Source: Neoarius graeffei (lineage: Eukaryota > Chordata > Actinopteri > Siluriformes > Ariidae). From it: a DNA stretch of 64,000 bases. The notes beneath the pieces are model-generated. The model was not told the DNA's origin and did no database searches. It saw only the letters and a program-made list of their open reading frames with translations. Shown in pieces: positions 48,403 through 64,000 of this stretch. Position 1 is the stretch's first letter. The number at the start of each line of letters is the position of its first letter. The DNA is taken from assembly GCF_027579695.1 (NCBI RefSeq), contig NC_083587.1, positions 8,687,432 to 8,751,431 on the forward strand, in the 5' to 3' direction. Made by a program: the position numbers and the translations under genes.

Positions 48403-49104
48403 GGCCAAGTTTACATTAGACCGTATCTGTCTCGTTTTCTTCGCGGCTGCACTGTCCGTTTACATTAAAACGCCTGGAAATGCCGGGAAACGGGAATCCG
48501 CCAGGGTCCACGTATTCAATCCAGATCGTGTCTGGTCCGGTGCTGTGTAAACATGGAGGATACGCGGATACGCTGCGCTGAGCTCTAGCTGACATCATCA
48601 TTGGACAATGTCACTGTGACATCCACCTTCCTGATTCGCTGGCGTTGGTCATGTGACGCGACTGCTGAAAAACGGCGCGGACTTCCGCCTTGTATCACCT
48701 TTCATTAAAGAGTATAAAAGTATGAAAATACTGATGCAAATACTGCCCATTGTGTAGTTATGATTGTCTTTAGGCTTGCCATCCTTCCACTTGCAAGTGG
48801 TAAGTGACGCGCATGCCCGATATGCACTGAGATAACACACAGCGCCTCAGTCCGAATCACTGCTTGTGCACTTCACTCACGTGCTCTGTGAGCTGCGCAG
48901 GGCCGGAGTGCGCACCCTCCAGAGGGCACTTGCTGTTCAGAGCAGAGTGATTTGGAGCGCAGGATGCCTGCGGAGCCGAGCATATCCGTGTATTGGCGTT
49001 GCTGTGTGCACGCGAATCGTGTATTGGCGTTGCTGTGTGCACGCTAATCGTTTTAAAAACGTTAATCTGATGATCCGCTGATATGGTCTAATGTAAACCC
49101 CACC
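48403..49104. mobile_element. PIF/Harbinger-like miniature element, undeleted copy
   Basis: A 702-bp version of the element at 25145-25625; it includes the 221 bp missing on the left and aligns through its length with 31972-32653. Confidence 0.82.
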
Positions 49105-49135
49105 TTAGTTTGGAAGCTGCAAATGAAGGATTCAC

Positions 49136-49200
49136 AGGTTCCACTGAGATTTGAACTCAGATCACCGGATTCAGAGTGCTAACCATTGCACCATGGAACC
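49136..49200 (-). pseudogene. tRNA-Gln-like relic with shortened anticodon arm, right copy
   Basis: Mirror of 25049-25113. Confidence 0.65.
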
Positions 49201-49309
49201 CAAGTCAAACAGTGTGATTGTTTTAACCATCAAATTACTAGCATCGACCTGGCAAAAAAAAAAAAAAAAAAAAACACAGACCAAGATGGACACAAGCCAC
49301 AGTCCTTGA

Positions 49310-49382
49310 TGCTGAAATCTGGGCTTGAACCAAAGATGCTTAGAGTTTCAGTCTAACACACTCCCAACTGAGCTATTTCAGC
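49310..49382 (-). tRNA. tRNA-Phe (GAA)-like gene, right copy
   Basis: Same 73-nt cloverleaf as 24869-24941; I see no base difference. Confidence 0.6.
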
Positions 49383-50152
49383 AACTCCTGGGGAAATTAC
49401 GTCATGGCTCTATCCAAACAGCTGGATACAAAATTTGTCCCTCGTCAAATACATACAGCAAGCCGAAATTTTGTTTTGAGATTACATTAGAATATGTTAC
49501 AGGCATTTAGCAGACGCTCTTATGGGACTGTGGTCGCAACAGCTCCAGTTCGAATCTGTGTGACAACACTGCTTTTTCCAGGTCACTCTTGAATGCTGGA
49601 TGAGTGGAAAATATCGATGGACAAAAAGTGTTTGCCCATCAAGTGGGCAGTCCTCACTCTCCGGTACTACCTTCTCGGACACCCGTTCACCCTCTGTTCT
49701 GACCAGTGGGACCACCACGCGGATCACTCTGGGTATCACCCTTCAGCACTTTAAATTCAATTTGGCCTACAGACCGGGGGCTACATATGGTGGTGGCAGA
49801 TTACCGGTAATGCCAGGAAAATGACAAAAGGGAGGTCATCAAGATTGATGTCCATTGACCTTCTCAGGGCTCCAAACCGGGTTTTTAGCCTACCAAACGC
49901 ACATTCTATTACCATCCGTGCATAGCCCAAAGACATTCCAAAGTACTGCTCTTGGGCAGTGCTCCCCCCATTGGCATATTCTTTGATCAGATATGGGAGC
50001 AGTGGATACGCGGGGTCGCCCAGTAGGTAAATTGGTATGGCCTCTTCATCAATAATTTGCCTGGGACAGGGTGGAATATTTCCATTTTTCAGGTATGTGT
50101 TTAGATTAGAATTTGCAAACATACGAGCATCATGGATGCTCACCAGCCATTT

Positions 50153-53100
50153 ATTTTAACATGATGGTGGCGCTGGTAATGGTGACAGGCAGCAGCAGTG
50201 GTGCGTGAGCGTTGTGAGCATATGAATGTCAGTGCACTTTTTTAAAGCTCTAACCTCCTTGTTTTTTGTCTTTATCGTCATTACTAACAAGTTCGGACTA
50301 TCATTACTATTTACTGCAACAATTACAATGACTTACCACGGTATGTTGGGCCTTCTATTTCTCATCACTTTCTTCTGTCACCTACTGAGTGGATTATGTG
50401 GCCGCGATTTCCTGCTGCTTCTGCCGGACAACAACACTGGCAGTGTGGATCCCTCATCCAGCTTCCCCATGGAGATCATCCGTCCAGTATACATCAGCGG
50501 TAACCAGGGCTGGGGTCCCAGGCCATTGAGGAAGAGGGGGAGACGGGGTAGTGTGCGCCAGAGACTGAAGAGGCAAGGCCACCGCCAGATTCCTCTGCCC
50601 ACTGTCATCTTAGCCAACATCCAGTCACTTCGCAACAAGATCGACGAGCTCCAGGCAAACGTCAAGTTTTCACCTGAGTATAAGAACACTCGTCTCCTTG
50701 CCTTGACTGAGACATGGCTCAAAGATCATGACCCCCAGTCTGATTTGGGGATCGACAGCTTTGGGGAGCCTGTTTGCTTGGACAGAGATCCCTCGGTGAC
50801 AGGTAAATCACTGGGGGGAGGCTTATGTCTCTATGTTAATAAGAACTGGTGCAGCACGGTGATAATCAGAGAGTCACTATGTACCCCCGACATTGAACTG
50901 TTGTCTGTGTCCCTTTGTCCATTTTATTTACCAAGGGAATTTCCACAGTTATTTGTAACACTTGTCTACATTCACCCAAAAGCTAACGCCGAGTTAGCAA
51001 CCCAGGTTATAGTCAAGGTGCTGCAGCGGCTACAAGGGATTTCCCCGGATGCGCCGGTCCTTGTCATGGGCGATTTTAACCATTGTAAACCAGGGAAGTC
51101 CCTGTGTAATTTTTACCAGTATGTGACTTGTCCGACTCGCCATGGAAAATGTCTGGACCTCTGTTACGATTCTGTGAAGGGTGCTTACAAGTCCTTGCGC
51201 AGAGCCCCACTTGGTTTGTCGGATCACAATGCCGTGTATTTACTTCCGTCCTATAAACCAGTCCTGAAGGAACACAAGCCAGTGAAACATTTGGTTCCGG
51301 TTTGGTCGGAGGAATCAATCCAAAGTCTACAGGACTGCTACAGCTGTACAGACTGGGCCTTGTTTAAGGAGGTCTGTACTGATCTAGATGATCTCACAGA
51401 GACTGTGTCAGCATATGTAATCTTCTGTGAGGACTTGGTTATTCCACTCAAACAGGTTTCTTTCTTTCCGAACAACAAAGCATGGATTTCAAAATCAGTT
51501 AAAAACTTAATAAATCAGTGTAACATTTGTTTTAATCAGGGGGACACTACTAAGTATAGAGAGCTACAAAAACAAGTTAAGAAAGAACTTAAGCTTGTCA
51601 AGTGTAGCTATAGAGTGGAGAACCTGCTTTGTGCCAGTTGCTCCTGCCCTGCATGGGAAGGGGTGAAATCCATGATGGGTATGAAAACCAAAAAATGTCC
51701 TATTTCCCATGGCAACATGTCTGACAATGAACTGAATGTTTTTTATAATCGTTTTAATACACACAACTTTGCAGTGGAACAATCCCATTTTAAGGCTGTG
51801 ATAGTGGGCCAAAATCCCATCCACATTGAGGAAGGTATGGTCCGGAGACTTTTCCAGGGTGTGAAGGAGAGGAAAAGTCCAGGCCCTGATGGTATCAGTG
51901 GCCACTTACTCAAGAATTGTGCAGATCAGTTGTCTGATATTTTTTGCTATATTTTTAGACGCTCCCTCCATCTCAATAAGGTCCCTTGCTCATGGAAAGA
52001 TTCCATTATTGTCCCTGTCCCTAAAAACAGAGCTCCAAAACAGCTGAATGACTAAAGGCCTATTGCCCTTACATCCCTTGTTATGAAGTCATTTGAGAAG
52101 ATAAAGAATGCACTATTATCCACTGTGAAAACCGGCTTGGACCCATTGCAATTCGCCTATAGGCCAGGTAGAGGGGTGGACGATGCCATATGCACTTTAC
52201 TGAACTTGGTGCTCTCACACCTTGAGGCAGCTAACACCTTTGCAAATCTTGTTTTTATTGATTTTTCCTCTGCTTTTAACTGTATCCAGCCACATATTTT
52301 AGCTAAAAGGTTAAAGAACACACATAACATTGACCCTGGTCTTATTTCTTGGTTGATGGGTTTTTTTAACCGTCAGATCCCAACGTGTCAGGGTCAACAA
52401 TGTTTTATCTGATGCTCTGCTCTCCTCCACTGGTTCACTGCAGGGTTGTGTTCTCTCCCCCCTTTTATTTGATTTATACACAAATTTGTGTCAAAGCCAG
52501 CACACAGGATGGCATATTTTAAGGTTTGCTGACAACTCTGTTATTGTGTCTCTTTTAAAGTCAGATGATCCTGATCATTGCTCAGTGGTGTCTGATTTTA
52601 TTAACTGGTGTAAGTCATCCTTTTTAGACATAAACGTCAGTAAAACTAAAGAAATGATCATTGATTTTAGAAAAAAACAAAGATGTCATCTCCCCTGTAT
52701 ATATTAGTGATCAGGTAATTGAAGTTGTGGAGGAGTATAAATACTTGGGTACCATAATCGACTACAGATTTACTTTTGACAAACATGTGGACACTGTATG
52801 CAAGAAAGCTCACCAACGTATGCATTTTTTATCATAAACTAAGGAATTTTAACATGTACAGCAGTTTTATGAGAATGTTTTACAGTTGTTTTATTGAATC
52901 TGTTCTTACTTTTTCTTTTATCTGCTGGTTTGGGTTGCTGACACAGAAAAACAAGAACCGTATTTTTAACATCAGTCTCTGTAGCAAAATTGCCAATACT
53001 CCCCTGAACAATATCTCCATTCACCATAAAATCAGGTCACTCGAAAAAGCACAGGCAATTTTAGCTGACCCCAGTCACCCCCTGTTCTCAGAGTTCTCCC

Positions 53101-53335
53101 TTTTACCATCCAGACGCAGATTTGTTTTAAAAGGTTGTAGAACCAACAGATTCAAAAACTCATTTTTTACCTACTGTAACCGTCCTTTTAAACACTTCTT
53201 GATGAATGTTTTTATTGTTCTAATTATTTATGGTTGGTTAATGTCTCAATTGTGACTGTATTAATTGTTGGTGCGTGTTTTTTCTGCTGGCTGCAAAATT
53301 AATTGCCCTCAGGGGACATTAAAAATACCTTGAAC
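50153..53335 (+). mobile_element. L2/CR1-like LINE, right copy
   Basis: Mirror of 20919-24098. Confidence 0.85.
50226..53255 (+). pseudogene. LINE endonuclease/reverse transcriptase, right copy
   Basis: The 609-codon frame differs from the left by one residue (CYDSVK against CYGSVK) and ends at the same TAA (52053-52055). The RT part has private lesions: a frameshift after SWLMGF (near 52365) and an extra A near 52672-52680. These arose after the arms separated, or mark haplotype differences. Active-site FADN is shared. Confidence 0.88.
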
Positions 53336-54278
53336 CTTTCACCACCACGTCCATTATTTGTAGTCACAGGTAGCTTGAATATTTAAAGTATACCTGCCTT
53401 TCCTGTTAATGTAATCTGTAGAACTGGCTGAAGGTTGTTTTATCTCTGTGTGTGTGCACCGTCTACAGCACCTAGACACTGGGGGAGGCCGTGCGCTTGC
53501 TGAAATCCGTGCACAAGCTGTTGGACAGCAGTTTCTGTTGTCGGCAGTCGTATGTACTTAGGACCAAGATGCACAGTAATCGCTTTACACACTTGTCTGA
53601 TTATTATGGAAACCATCGACCTAGAGAGCCCGAATGTATTTGCCGTTTTCCGTATTCTACCCTCATCAGCTAAATAATATGGGGTGCAGGCTACTAATTT
53701 TGTCAATACACTGACTGGGCTCTGCATGACAGTCGTCTGGCCTTCAATGTAGAGATGCAGTAACTCCGCAAGCGAGAGCAGCGATGATTGCGACATTCGG
53801 AAGTTCTCGTGCCATTCCTCCGGGAGAACAACTTCATTTGTGAAGTTTAGCCACCAGGCAGCAGTTCGCCCGGGTCGGATCCAAAAGCGGCGGTGACATT
53901 GGTAAGCAGCAAGCCTTTGTCTTGGTGGGAGGAAAAGTGCCTGAAAAACTGCGACCCTCCTCGCAGTTCTTCTCCTCTGCTCCTCATAAAGCAGTTGTAG
54001 TCCTATTTGCAAATGCAAACAAACCAAAAGTGTTTGCAAATATGTAAAAACGACGACCACCCGTGTTGCATCCATGAGACCATCAAACCAAAATACTGAG
54101 CGCCTGACGCAAATATTGTTCTGTGACGCATATCGTGACGTCGGGAAAACCTAAAACTCCGTTTTCCACTATTTACACGCAGGCATGAAAACGGAGTTTT
54201 CAAAGATATCCGTTTTCAGTGACTGAAACCTCTGTTTATGTGTAAATGAGAGGTGCAACCGCATAAATAAATGTGTCT

Positions 54279-54782
54279 TCATAGATATCCGGCTACGTGT
54301 AAACGCACCATGAGAACGCGTGTTGCTTTATAGCTCTGCGGAACACTGGGAGCTGTTTGAGATGCGCTATCCTGGGGTTTAATATTGAAGGCACGTTCAC
54401 GCTGTCCCTCTTCTTCCTCGTCACCCGCTTCCTCCTTTTCATCACTTTGTTCGCACTGAACCCATTTTATAACGCCATCCCAGAAGTCTTTGTAAAACTG
54501 AAATTTTGGTTCGTACCAGTCTGTATGATCAGCCTCTCTTTCAGAGTCCTCTTTTATCGATCTCTGTACTGATGCTTGCAAGTTATTAAACTCAACGAAA
54601 AATGCCTCAAATAACTTAATTTGTTTCTCAACAGTTTCTTTATCTTGGCCGGATTCAATAAGGCTGTTGATTTCGTTACGTTTATGTGTTAGAACACCAA
54701 GCTTCCCTCTGCGTGTTACAATTAACTTAAACAGTTCTCGTTCATTTGAGAAATCCTGGTCTTCAGTCTCTTCCTCAGTCAT
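54279..54782 (-). CDS. Gag-like N-terminal fragment, right copy
   Basis: Same frame as 19475-19978 with a handful of replacements; still open. The identity is tentative, as on the left. Confidence 0.4.
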   Translation of the reverse strand: MTEEETEDQDFSNERELFKLIVTRRGKLGVLTHKRNEINSLIESGQDKETVEKQIKLFEAFFVEFNNLQASVQRSIKEDSEREADHTDWYEPKFQFYKDFWDGVIKWVQCEQSDEKEEAGDEEEEGQRERAFNIKPQDSASQTAPSVPQSYKATRVLMVRLHVAGYL

Positions 54783-55473
54783 ATTGAAACTTAACTCAAA
54801 AGCTTTAAACACAAAAGTTTGTTACTAACTTAAAAAGGTTGAACACAGCGCAGTAGGAAAGGCGAAAGGCAGCGCGCGCACAGGCCGGTTCAGTTTGTAA
54901 AGTGCGCGCGGCGGCTCAAGTTCAAATGCGAGCACGGCGGCCCGTTCAGCAGTTCAGCCTTATTCTCACCAACCAGAAAAGTCAGTCAATCCTACAAGCA
55001 CGTAAATCCACATCCACGAACTCCTGACAAGTAATCCACAAGCTTGCGACAACGCAGCTTCCAATCTTCCAAAACCGTGTGCCTGCTGGCGTCTCCAAGC
55101 TTCTAAACTTTCCATACACACTTGACCACTCATGCGCGCTCCGCTGATTAGCGCAGGTGAACCAATTAACCCTTTCATGTACCGGGCTCCACTTAAGGCC
55201 AAGGCCAACATCTCATATCATCTCTAGCCGCTTTATCCTGTTCTACAGGGTCGCAGGCAAGCTGGAGCCTATGTTGCAACAGAAGGCTTGGTTCATCTTA
55301 GAAATGGTCAATGCACGACATAGGGGATGGCGTAGGAATCCCCAAGAACATCACAAGAAACTAAATTGCTATAGAACATAATTTTTTGACACTGAATTTT
55401 CCCGATTCAGGGATTATTCTTTTGAGTACAAATTCCAACTCTGGACCCACCAGAGAGGGGGGGGCGGGCAGGC

Positions 55474-56102
<629 letters not shown>

Positions 56103-56409
56103 AATTGTATCCATCATTGGGCAAGGGCTTGGCTTGGGAAACAGAGAATTTTGAGGTCAAAAATCACAATCATTGATGATCAGTGGTGAAGGTTTTGGGT
56201 TAAGAAGCAGAACATTTAGAGTTTAAAAACGCAATTATGGCTAGTTAAGTGGTTAAGGTCATGGGTCAAGAATTAGAGGGTTTTGAGGTTAAAACAGCAA
56301 TCATTGCTAGTAAAAGGGTCAAGGTATTGTATACAAAATTAGAAGGCTCTGAGTGTAAGCAGCCAATCAAGCCAAGTGGGGGTATCCAGTCAATCAGACT
56401 TGTTTTAAG

Positions 56410-56520
56410 GGCTATTCCCCACAAGCCCCGAACCTAACCATAACCTCTACACCTAAACTTAGCCGTGATCCCAGTACCCAACCCTAACCCCAACCCCTAA
56501 CCTCTCAACCCTTAAACCTA
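56410..56520 (-). repeat. Degenerate TTAGGG-like stretch, right copy
   Basis: Mirror of 18355-18460 (CCCTAACC-type phrases on this strand). Confidence 0.45.
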
Positions 56521-56765
56521 ATCTCAACTACTAAAATCAAATCTTGGATCTAGACCTTCCCCTGATCCCGTTCCCGAACCCTGGTTGAGGACCATTAGAC
56601 TGATCACCAACCCCTTCGACCAACATCCAGATTAAGGTACAGAAAGATTGTTTGCTTGGGAGTGTGGTGTCTGGGCTGTGGGGGGTGAGAGAGTAGATGG
56701 ACTTTGGACAGGCCCGTGCAGAACGCAGGCCCCAGCTTTTGCTGGGGCAATGGAAAACTTTCACC

Positions 56766-57770
56766 CTACCCTAATCCTAACCAGAGGTAGCCTATTTTGG
56801 GGAGTGGGCCAAAGATAGCACCTTCTGGATCACCAAACTTTACTTTAGCATGCATATGAAAGTCACCATTTACATATACAAACTGACAATGATCAGTTAA
56901 ATAAGACCTGAGCCAGCAGAGGACCATTCCTTTACCTCCAATGACATTTTCTTGCCTATCCAGCAGAATGGAATGATCAGTGGTGTCAAAAGCTGCACCA
57001 AGGTTAAGCAGCACAAGCAAGGAGACACACCCCCGATCAGGAGCCATTAGTTGGTAATTTACTACATTAACCAGTGCTGTGGCTCTGCTATGATGAGATC
57101 TAAATCCTGATTGATACCTTTTATGGATGTTATTCCCATGTAGATATGAGCATAACTGTTATGCCACAGTTTTTTCTAGGATTTTGGAGATAAAAGGGAG
57201 GTTTGATATTGGCCTATAATGGGACAGCTGACAAGGGTTGAGGTTAGGTTCTTTAATCAAGAGTCTGACAACTGCTAGGTAAAAGGATTTAGGTACATAG
57301 CCATTGCTAAAAGAATAACTGATTGTTTTTCAAAAAGAGGTTTGATTGCTTCTGGTGTTATTTGTTTAAAGAATCATATAGGTAAGGGGTGAAAAAAATC
57401 CCCACAAGTACACAAGTTGAAGATTTGGATTGAATAAGTGAAATTAGTTCGGTCTCTTTAAGGAGTGTAAAACACAAATCATTGCTCATAGTGTTGGATA
57501 CCTATCAAATTGTCGTTTCAAATTAATAGTTTGATATTTTTGCCTGATATTTTCAATTTTGCCATTGAAAAAAACTTCATTAAGCCATCGCTACTACATA
57601 TTGAAGGTTTGCATGTTTCTGTGGTGGTCTTATTCCTAGTTAATTTTGCAAAAGCATTCCATAAAAATGTAAGATTATTTTTATAATCTTCTATTATGGT
57701 GGAGAGAAACATTGAACAAACAGCATTAGAAGCTTGTCTCTGGAGTTCCAGTGGCTCTCATTCCATGCTT
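56766..57770 (-). pseudogene. LINE reverse-transcriptase remnant, right copy, 5' part missing
   Basis: Carries the AAFDTTDHSILLD and SGFRSHHS blocks. The endonuclease end present on the left (16282 to about 17107) is absent; the sequence jumps at about 57769. Confidence 0.75.
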
Positions 57771-58476
57771 TGGTTTGATCGACATTTCCATTAAACATTA
57801 AAATCCTGATCAGTAATAATTCCATGAACAATTAGTCTCATGCTGCAGTACTACACTGATAAGTGTTACAGTTAAATCATTATTTGTATGTTGGTAATTA
57901 ATGACTACTTAAGAGCAAAACATTAACAGTCTCATTTTAAACATCACTATAAGGTTACATATTTTAAAACAGTAATTGAACACTGGTCTACAGCCAAAAT
58001 GCTTCTGAAATAAATATAGTCAAACTTTACTAACTCTGGATCGCTGAGAACGAAAATGAAACTTAAAATTGTTCATTGGCTTGTTTTCAAGATTGGCTCT
58101 ATGAATAAATCTATGAGTGGGTTTGGATAGGACTTACTTTTTTGGCAAAACAATGAATGATGCAATCTGAAGCCGGTATTGCATCATACATGACATTATG
58201 TTATTCTTAGAAGTCACTGATGATGCAATCATAAGTCAACTGACATCACTCCGCTGAACAAACTGGTCTTATATCAGCTCAAAAAAAAAATTCATACAGT
58301 GCTATGCACTCGAGATCAAGTCTTTGCTTGACAAGAGATGCTCCGTTTCATGAATACAAGAGACAAGCTGCCAATAAATAAATAAATAAAAAACCCACTG
58401 CGTACACACAGAATAAGGACGAAACTTATTCATTACTAATACATAATTGGTTTTTGCAATTTGGTTCATAATACAT

Positions 58477-58482
58477 TTTATT
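58477..58482 (-). promoter_or_regulatory. Candidate polyadenylation signal, right copy
   Basis: AATAAA on the - strand, mirror of 15572-15577. Confidence 0.4.
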
Positions 58483-58823
58483 TATATAAACTTTTTGCTG
58501 ATTTTCTAGTGTTACATAAAGAGAACAGGTGAAATATCATGTAAACCGACCATAAACACATGAAGAGACCTAGTTTTACAATTTATATTTAAAACATTAC
58601 GATCTACACAATGTACATAAGTATAACATTTAAAATCTTAAATATCTTGGAAGCCACAGCCAATCAGCTGATTAGCTGTCACTTCTAATTCAACACACCA
58701 AATTTCATAATAGCCAATTTCATCTCTGAAGCAGACAACTTCTGAAAAATTGTTGACCAGTGTAACATGAAAAATAAAGTTCAAAGTACAGGTCATTTTC
58801 AGTCAAAACTTAAATAACCATAT

Positions 58824-62600
<3,777 letters not shown>

Positions 62601-63410
62601 CTAACCCAATGTAAGGAGTGTTTTTACTGAAACTTAATCAAGATTCTACATGAATTAAGACGGAGACAAAAACAAAAGGTTGCGTACTAAGATATAGCAG
62701 CCTCTAGCTTGGAATACTGGGAGATTCAATAAGGTCCTGGAACAGCAGCTATGCACAGCATTGGCCATAGCCCCATGGGTCTGAGCGACCAAAGGGGAGT
62801 TGTTGGTTCCTGTTCGACATCATGTCAAGTCTAGGTAATGGCAATGCCTTATTTACATCTCATCCAGGATTGAGAAGGAAATTCAGCCCTCACACTCAAG
62901 GTTCTGAAAGATCCAAAAATGGGCCTTATCAAACTGGATATGGATAGATTTATTTGCAAATAGTTTCTAGTAGCATTTACACAAGCAAATATGTATTTTC
63001 TATCTGGATTTTTTTATATGGATTAGGTTGTCAAGTTTAAAAACACTTATTAATTTCAATTACACACTAATTTCATGAAATTAAGTTTTGTGGGATTTTG
63101 TGAAGCCCCATGATTCATATTAATGTAAATGATGAAAGCAAGCCAACATCCATAAATTAAGACATATAACAATAGTCATTTAATTTAAATGTAGGCGTAT
63201 AAAAAAAAAAAGGGACACACTGCATCGGTTCAGATGGCATTCAAGTAGGTCTGCAGCAGTAGGAATTTCCTTACTGCAGTATTTGAAGAATGCCACTGTG
63301 TGATTTGTAGTAGTAAAGCAACCAAACCTCCATGTGTTTAATTGTTCGTTAATTCATCAGACACTATTTGTTCCTTAACATGTTGAAGTTCTTCAGCTGC
63401 AAGAGTTTAA

Positions 63411-64000
63411 AGTGCATATCCTGGACCAATTTATTTATTTTATATATGAAAAGTATGTCCCTTTACACATTCATCCAGAAGGGTAATTTTGCACAAGACC
63501 ATCTGTTGACAGCAGAAAAAAAATCAAATAACAAAATGCGTCTGGAAAAATCCCAAGGGAGTCTGGAGCCAGATTCGTGACGTCACCTGCGGAAGCGTCA
63601 GTAGGCTGCGAGCGCTTGCACGGTTTAAGTGCACAGCCTGTGTAGACCAAGCGCTCCCATTTCTCTCTCATTGTCCAGTCTTTTGGGAAACGATAAGTAC
63701 TAATCCCATCATGATTGGTGTTGCTACACCCTCCTACGATACATCTATTAACCATTTTAATAATTACGTGATAACGTTGAAGAAATTTGCAGAAAACCAC
63801 CAGGTCGTTTTCTCATAAACAAACCAGCGCTGATGTAGGATTCAGAGGGAGGCGTTCCGCACGCGACATCACGAAAATCAGTGTTTGCCGGGAAATTCAA
63901 ATGTCAAGTTTTTCCAGAGGCAGACCGACTTGCCTCAAATGGCTTGATTTCAACTGAATTTTTCTGGTATTGCGCAAGGTAAAAAAATTTAAGAGAATGC
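63411..64000 (-). mobile_element. TTAA-flanked THAP element, right copy, cut by window end
   Basis: Begins AGTGCATATC after TTAA (63407-63410); the other end would be near 64087. Confidence 0.72.
63471..63755 (-). CDS. THAP-domain exon, right copy
   Basis: Same partial THAP domain as 9878-10162, with identical translation. Confidence 0.63.
   Translation of the reverse strand: MVNRCIVGGCSNTNHDGISTYRFPKDWTMREKWERLVYTGCALKPCKRSQPTDASAGDVTNLAPDSLGIFPDAFCYLIFFLLSTDGLVQNYPSG

Larger units (their letters stand above)
49781..54075 (-). pseudogene. HARBI1-like transposase split by a LINE, right copy
   Basis: N-terminal part at 53440-54075 and C-terminal part at 49781-50143, with the same CA-run frameshift and LINE insertion as the left copy. 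Confidence 0.85.

Overview
The window looks like nuclear DNA of a teleost fish. It has spliced exons, Tc1-like transposons, PIF/Harbinger-type miniature elements, fish LINEs, a BEL/Pao retrotransposon, a sushi-type Ty3/gypsy chromovirus, a tRNA-derived SINE and a PRDM9-type gene. I cannot name the species.

The main structure is a giant, nearly perfect inverted repeat. The left arm (9633-39695) reads as the reverse complement of the right arm (39752-64000), with a 56-bp spacer at 39696-39751. The right arm is cut by the window end, so the partner of 1-9632 probably lies beyond 64000. The arms differ by a few substitutions and by discrete events. The left arm alone has a 5.3-kb gypsy insertion (26625-31924), 5 more zinc-finger units and about 0.8 kb more of a LINE. 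The right arm alone has a roughly 157-unit ATCT repeat (55474-56102) against 4 units on the left, and an undeleted copy of one miniature element.

The host gene is PRDM9-like. On the + strand, two PR/SET exons (5679-5746 and 5917-6095) splice in phase to a zinc-finger exon starting at 11103. That exon is a tandem array of 28-residue C2H2 fingers differing almost only at the DNA-contact positions. A second copy of the finger exon lies on the - strand of the right arm (62530 down to 58824), so the two genes point at each other across the palindrome. Both copies have a stop codon inside the array and a 2.2-kb foldback element inserted near its end.

The rest is nested transposons. Left to right: Tc1-like elements with insertions inside them (1-8664); a SINE; a TTAA-flanked THAP-bearing element; the finger exon; LINE remnants; a HARBI1-like transposase gene split by a LINE; a tRNA-Phe-like gene with two tRNA-Gln-like relics; and a BEL/Pao element broken by five insertions (26011-38492). 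The symmetric centre is a LINE-tail repeat. The right arm repeats this order in reverse.

The gypsy element appears young and complete. Its LTRs look identical, gag and pol are open, the chromodomain is present, a GGGAAAA frameshift site precedes a 7-bp stem, and an 11-nt primer-binding site matches the predicted 5' end of its own transcript. The empty site in the right arm confirms a 5-bp target duplication.
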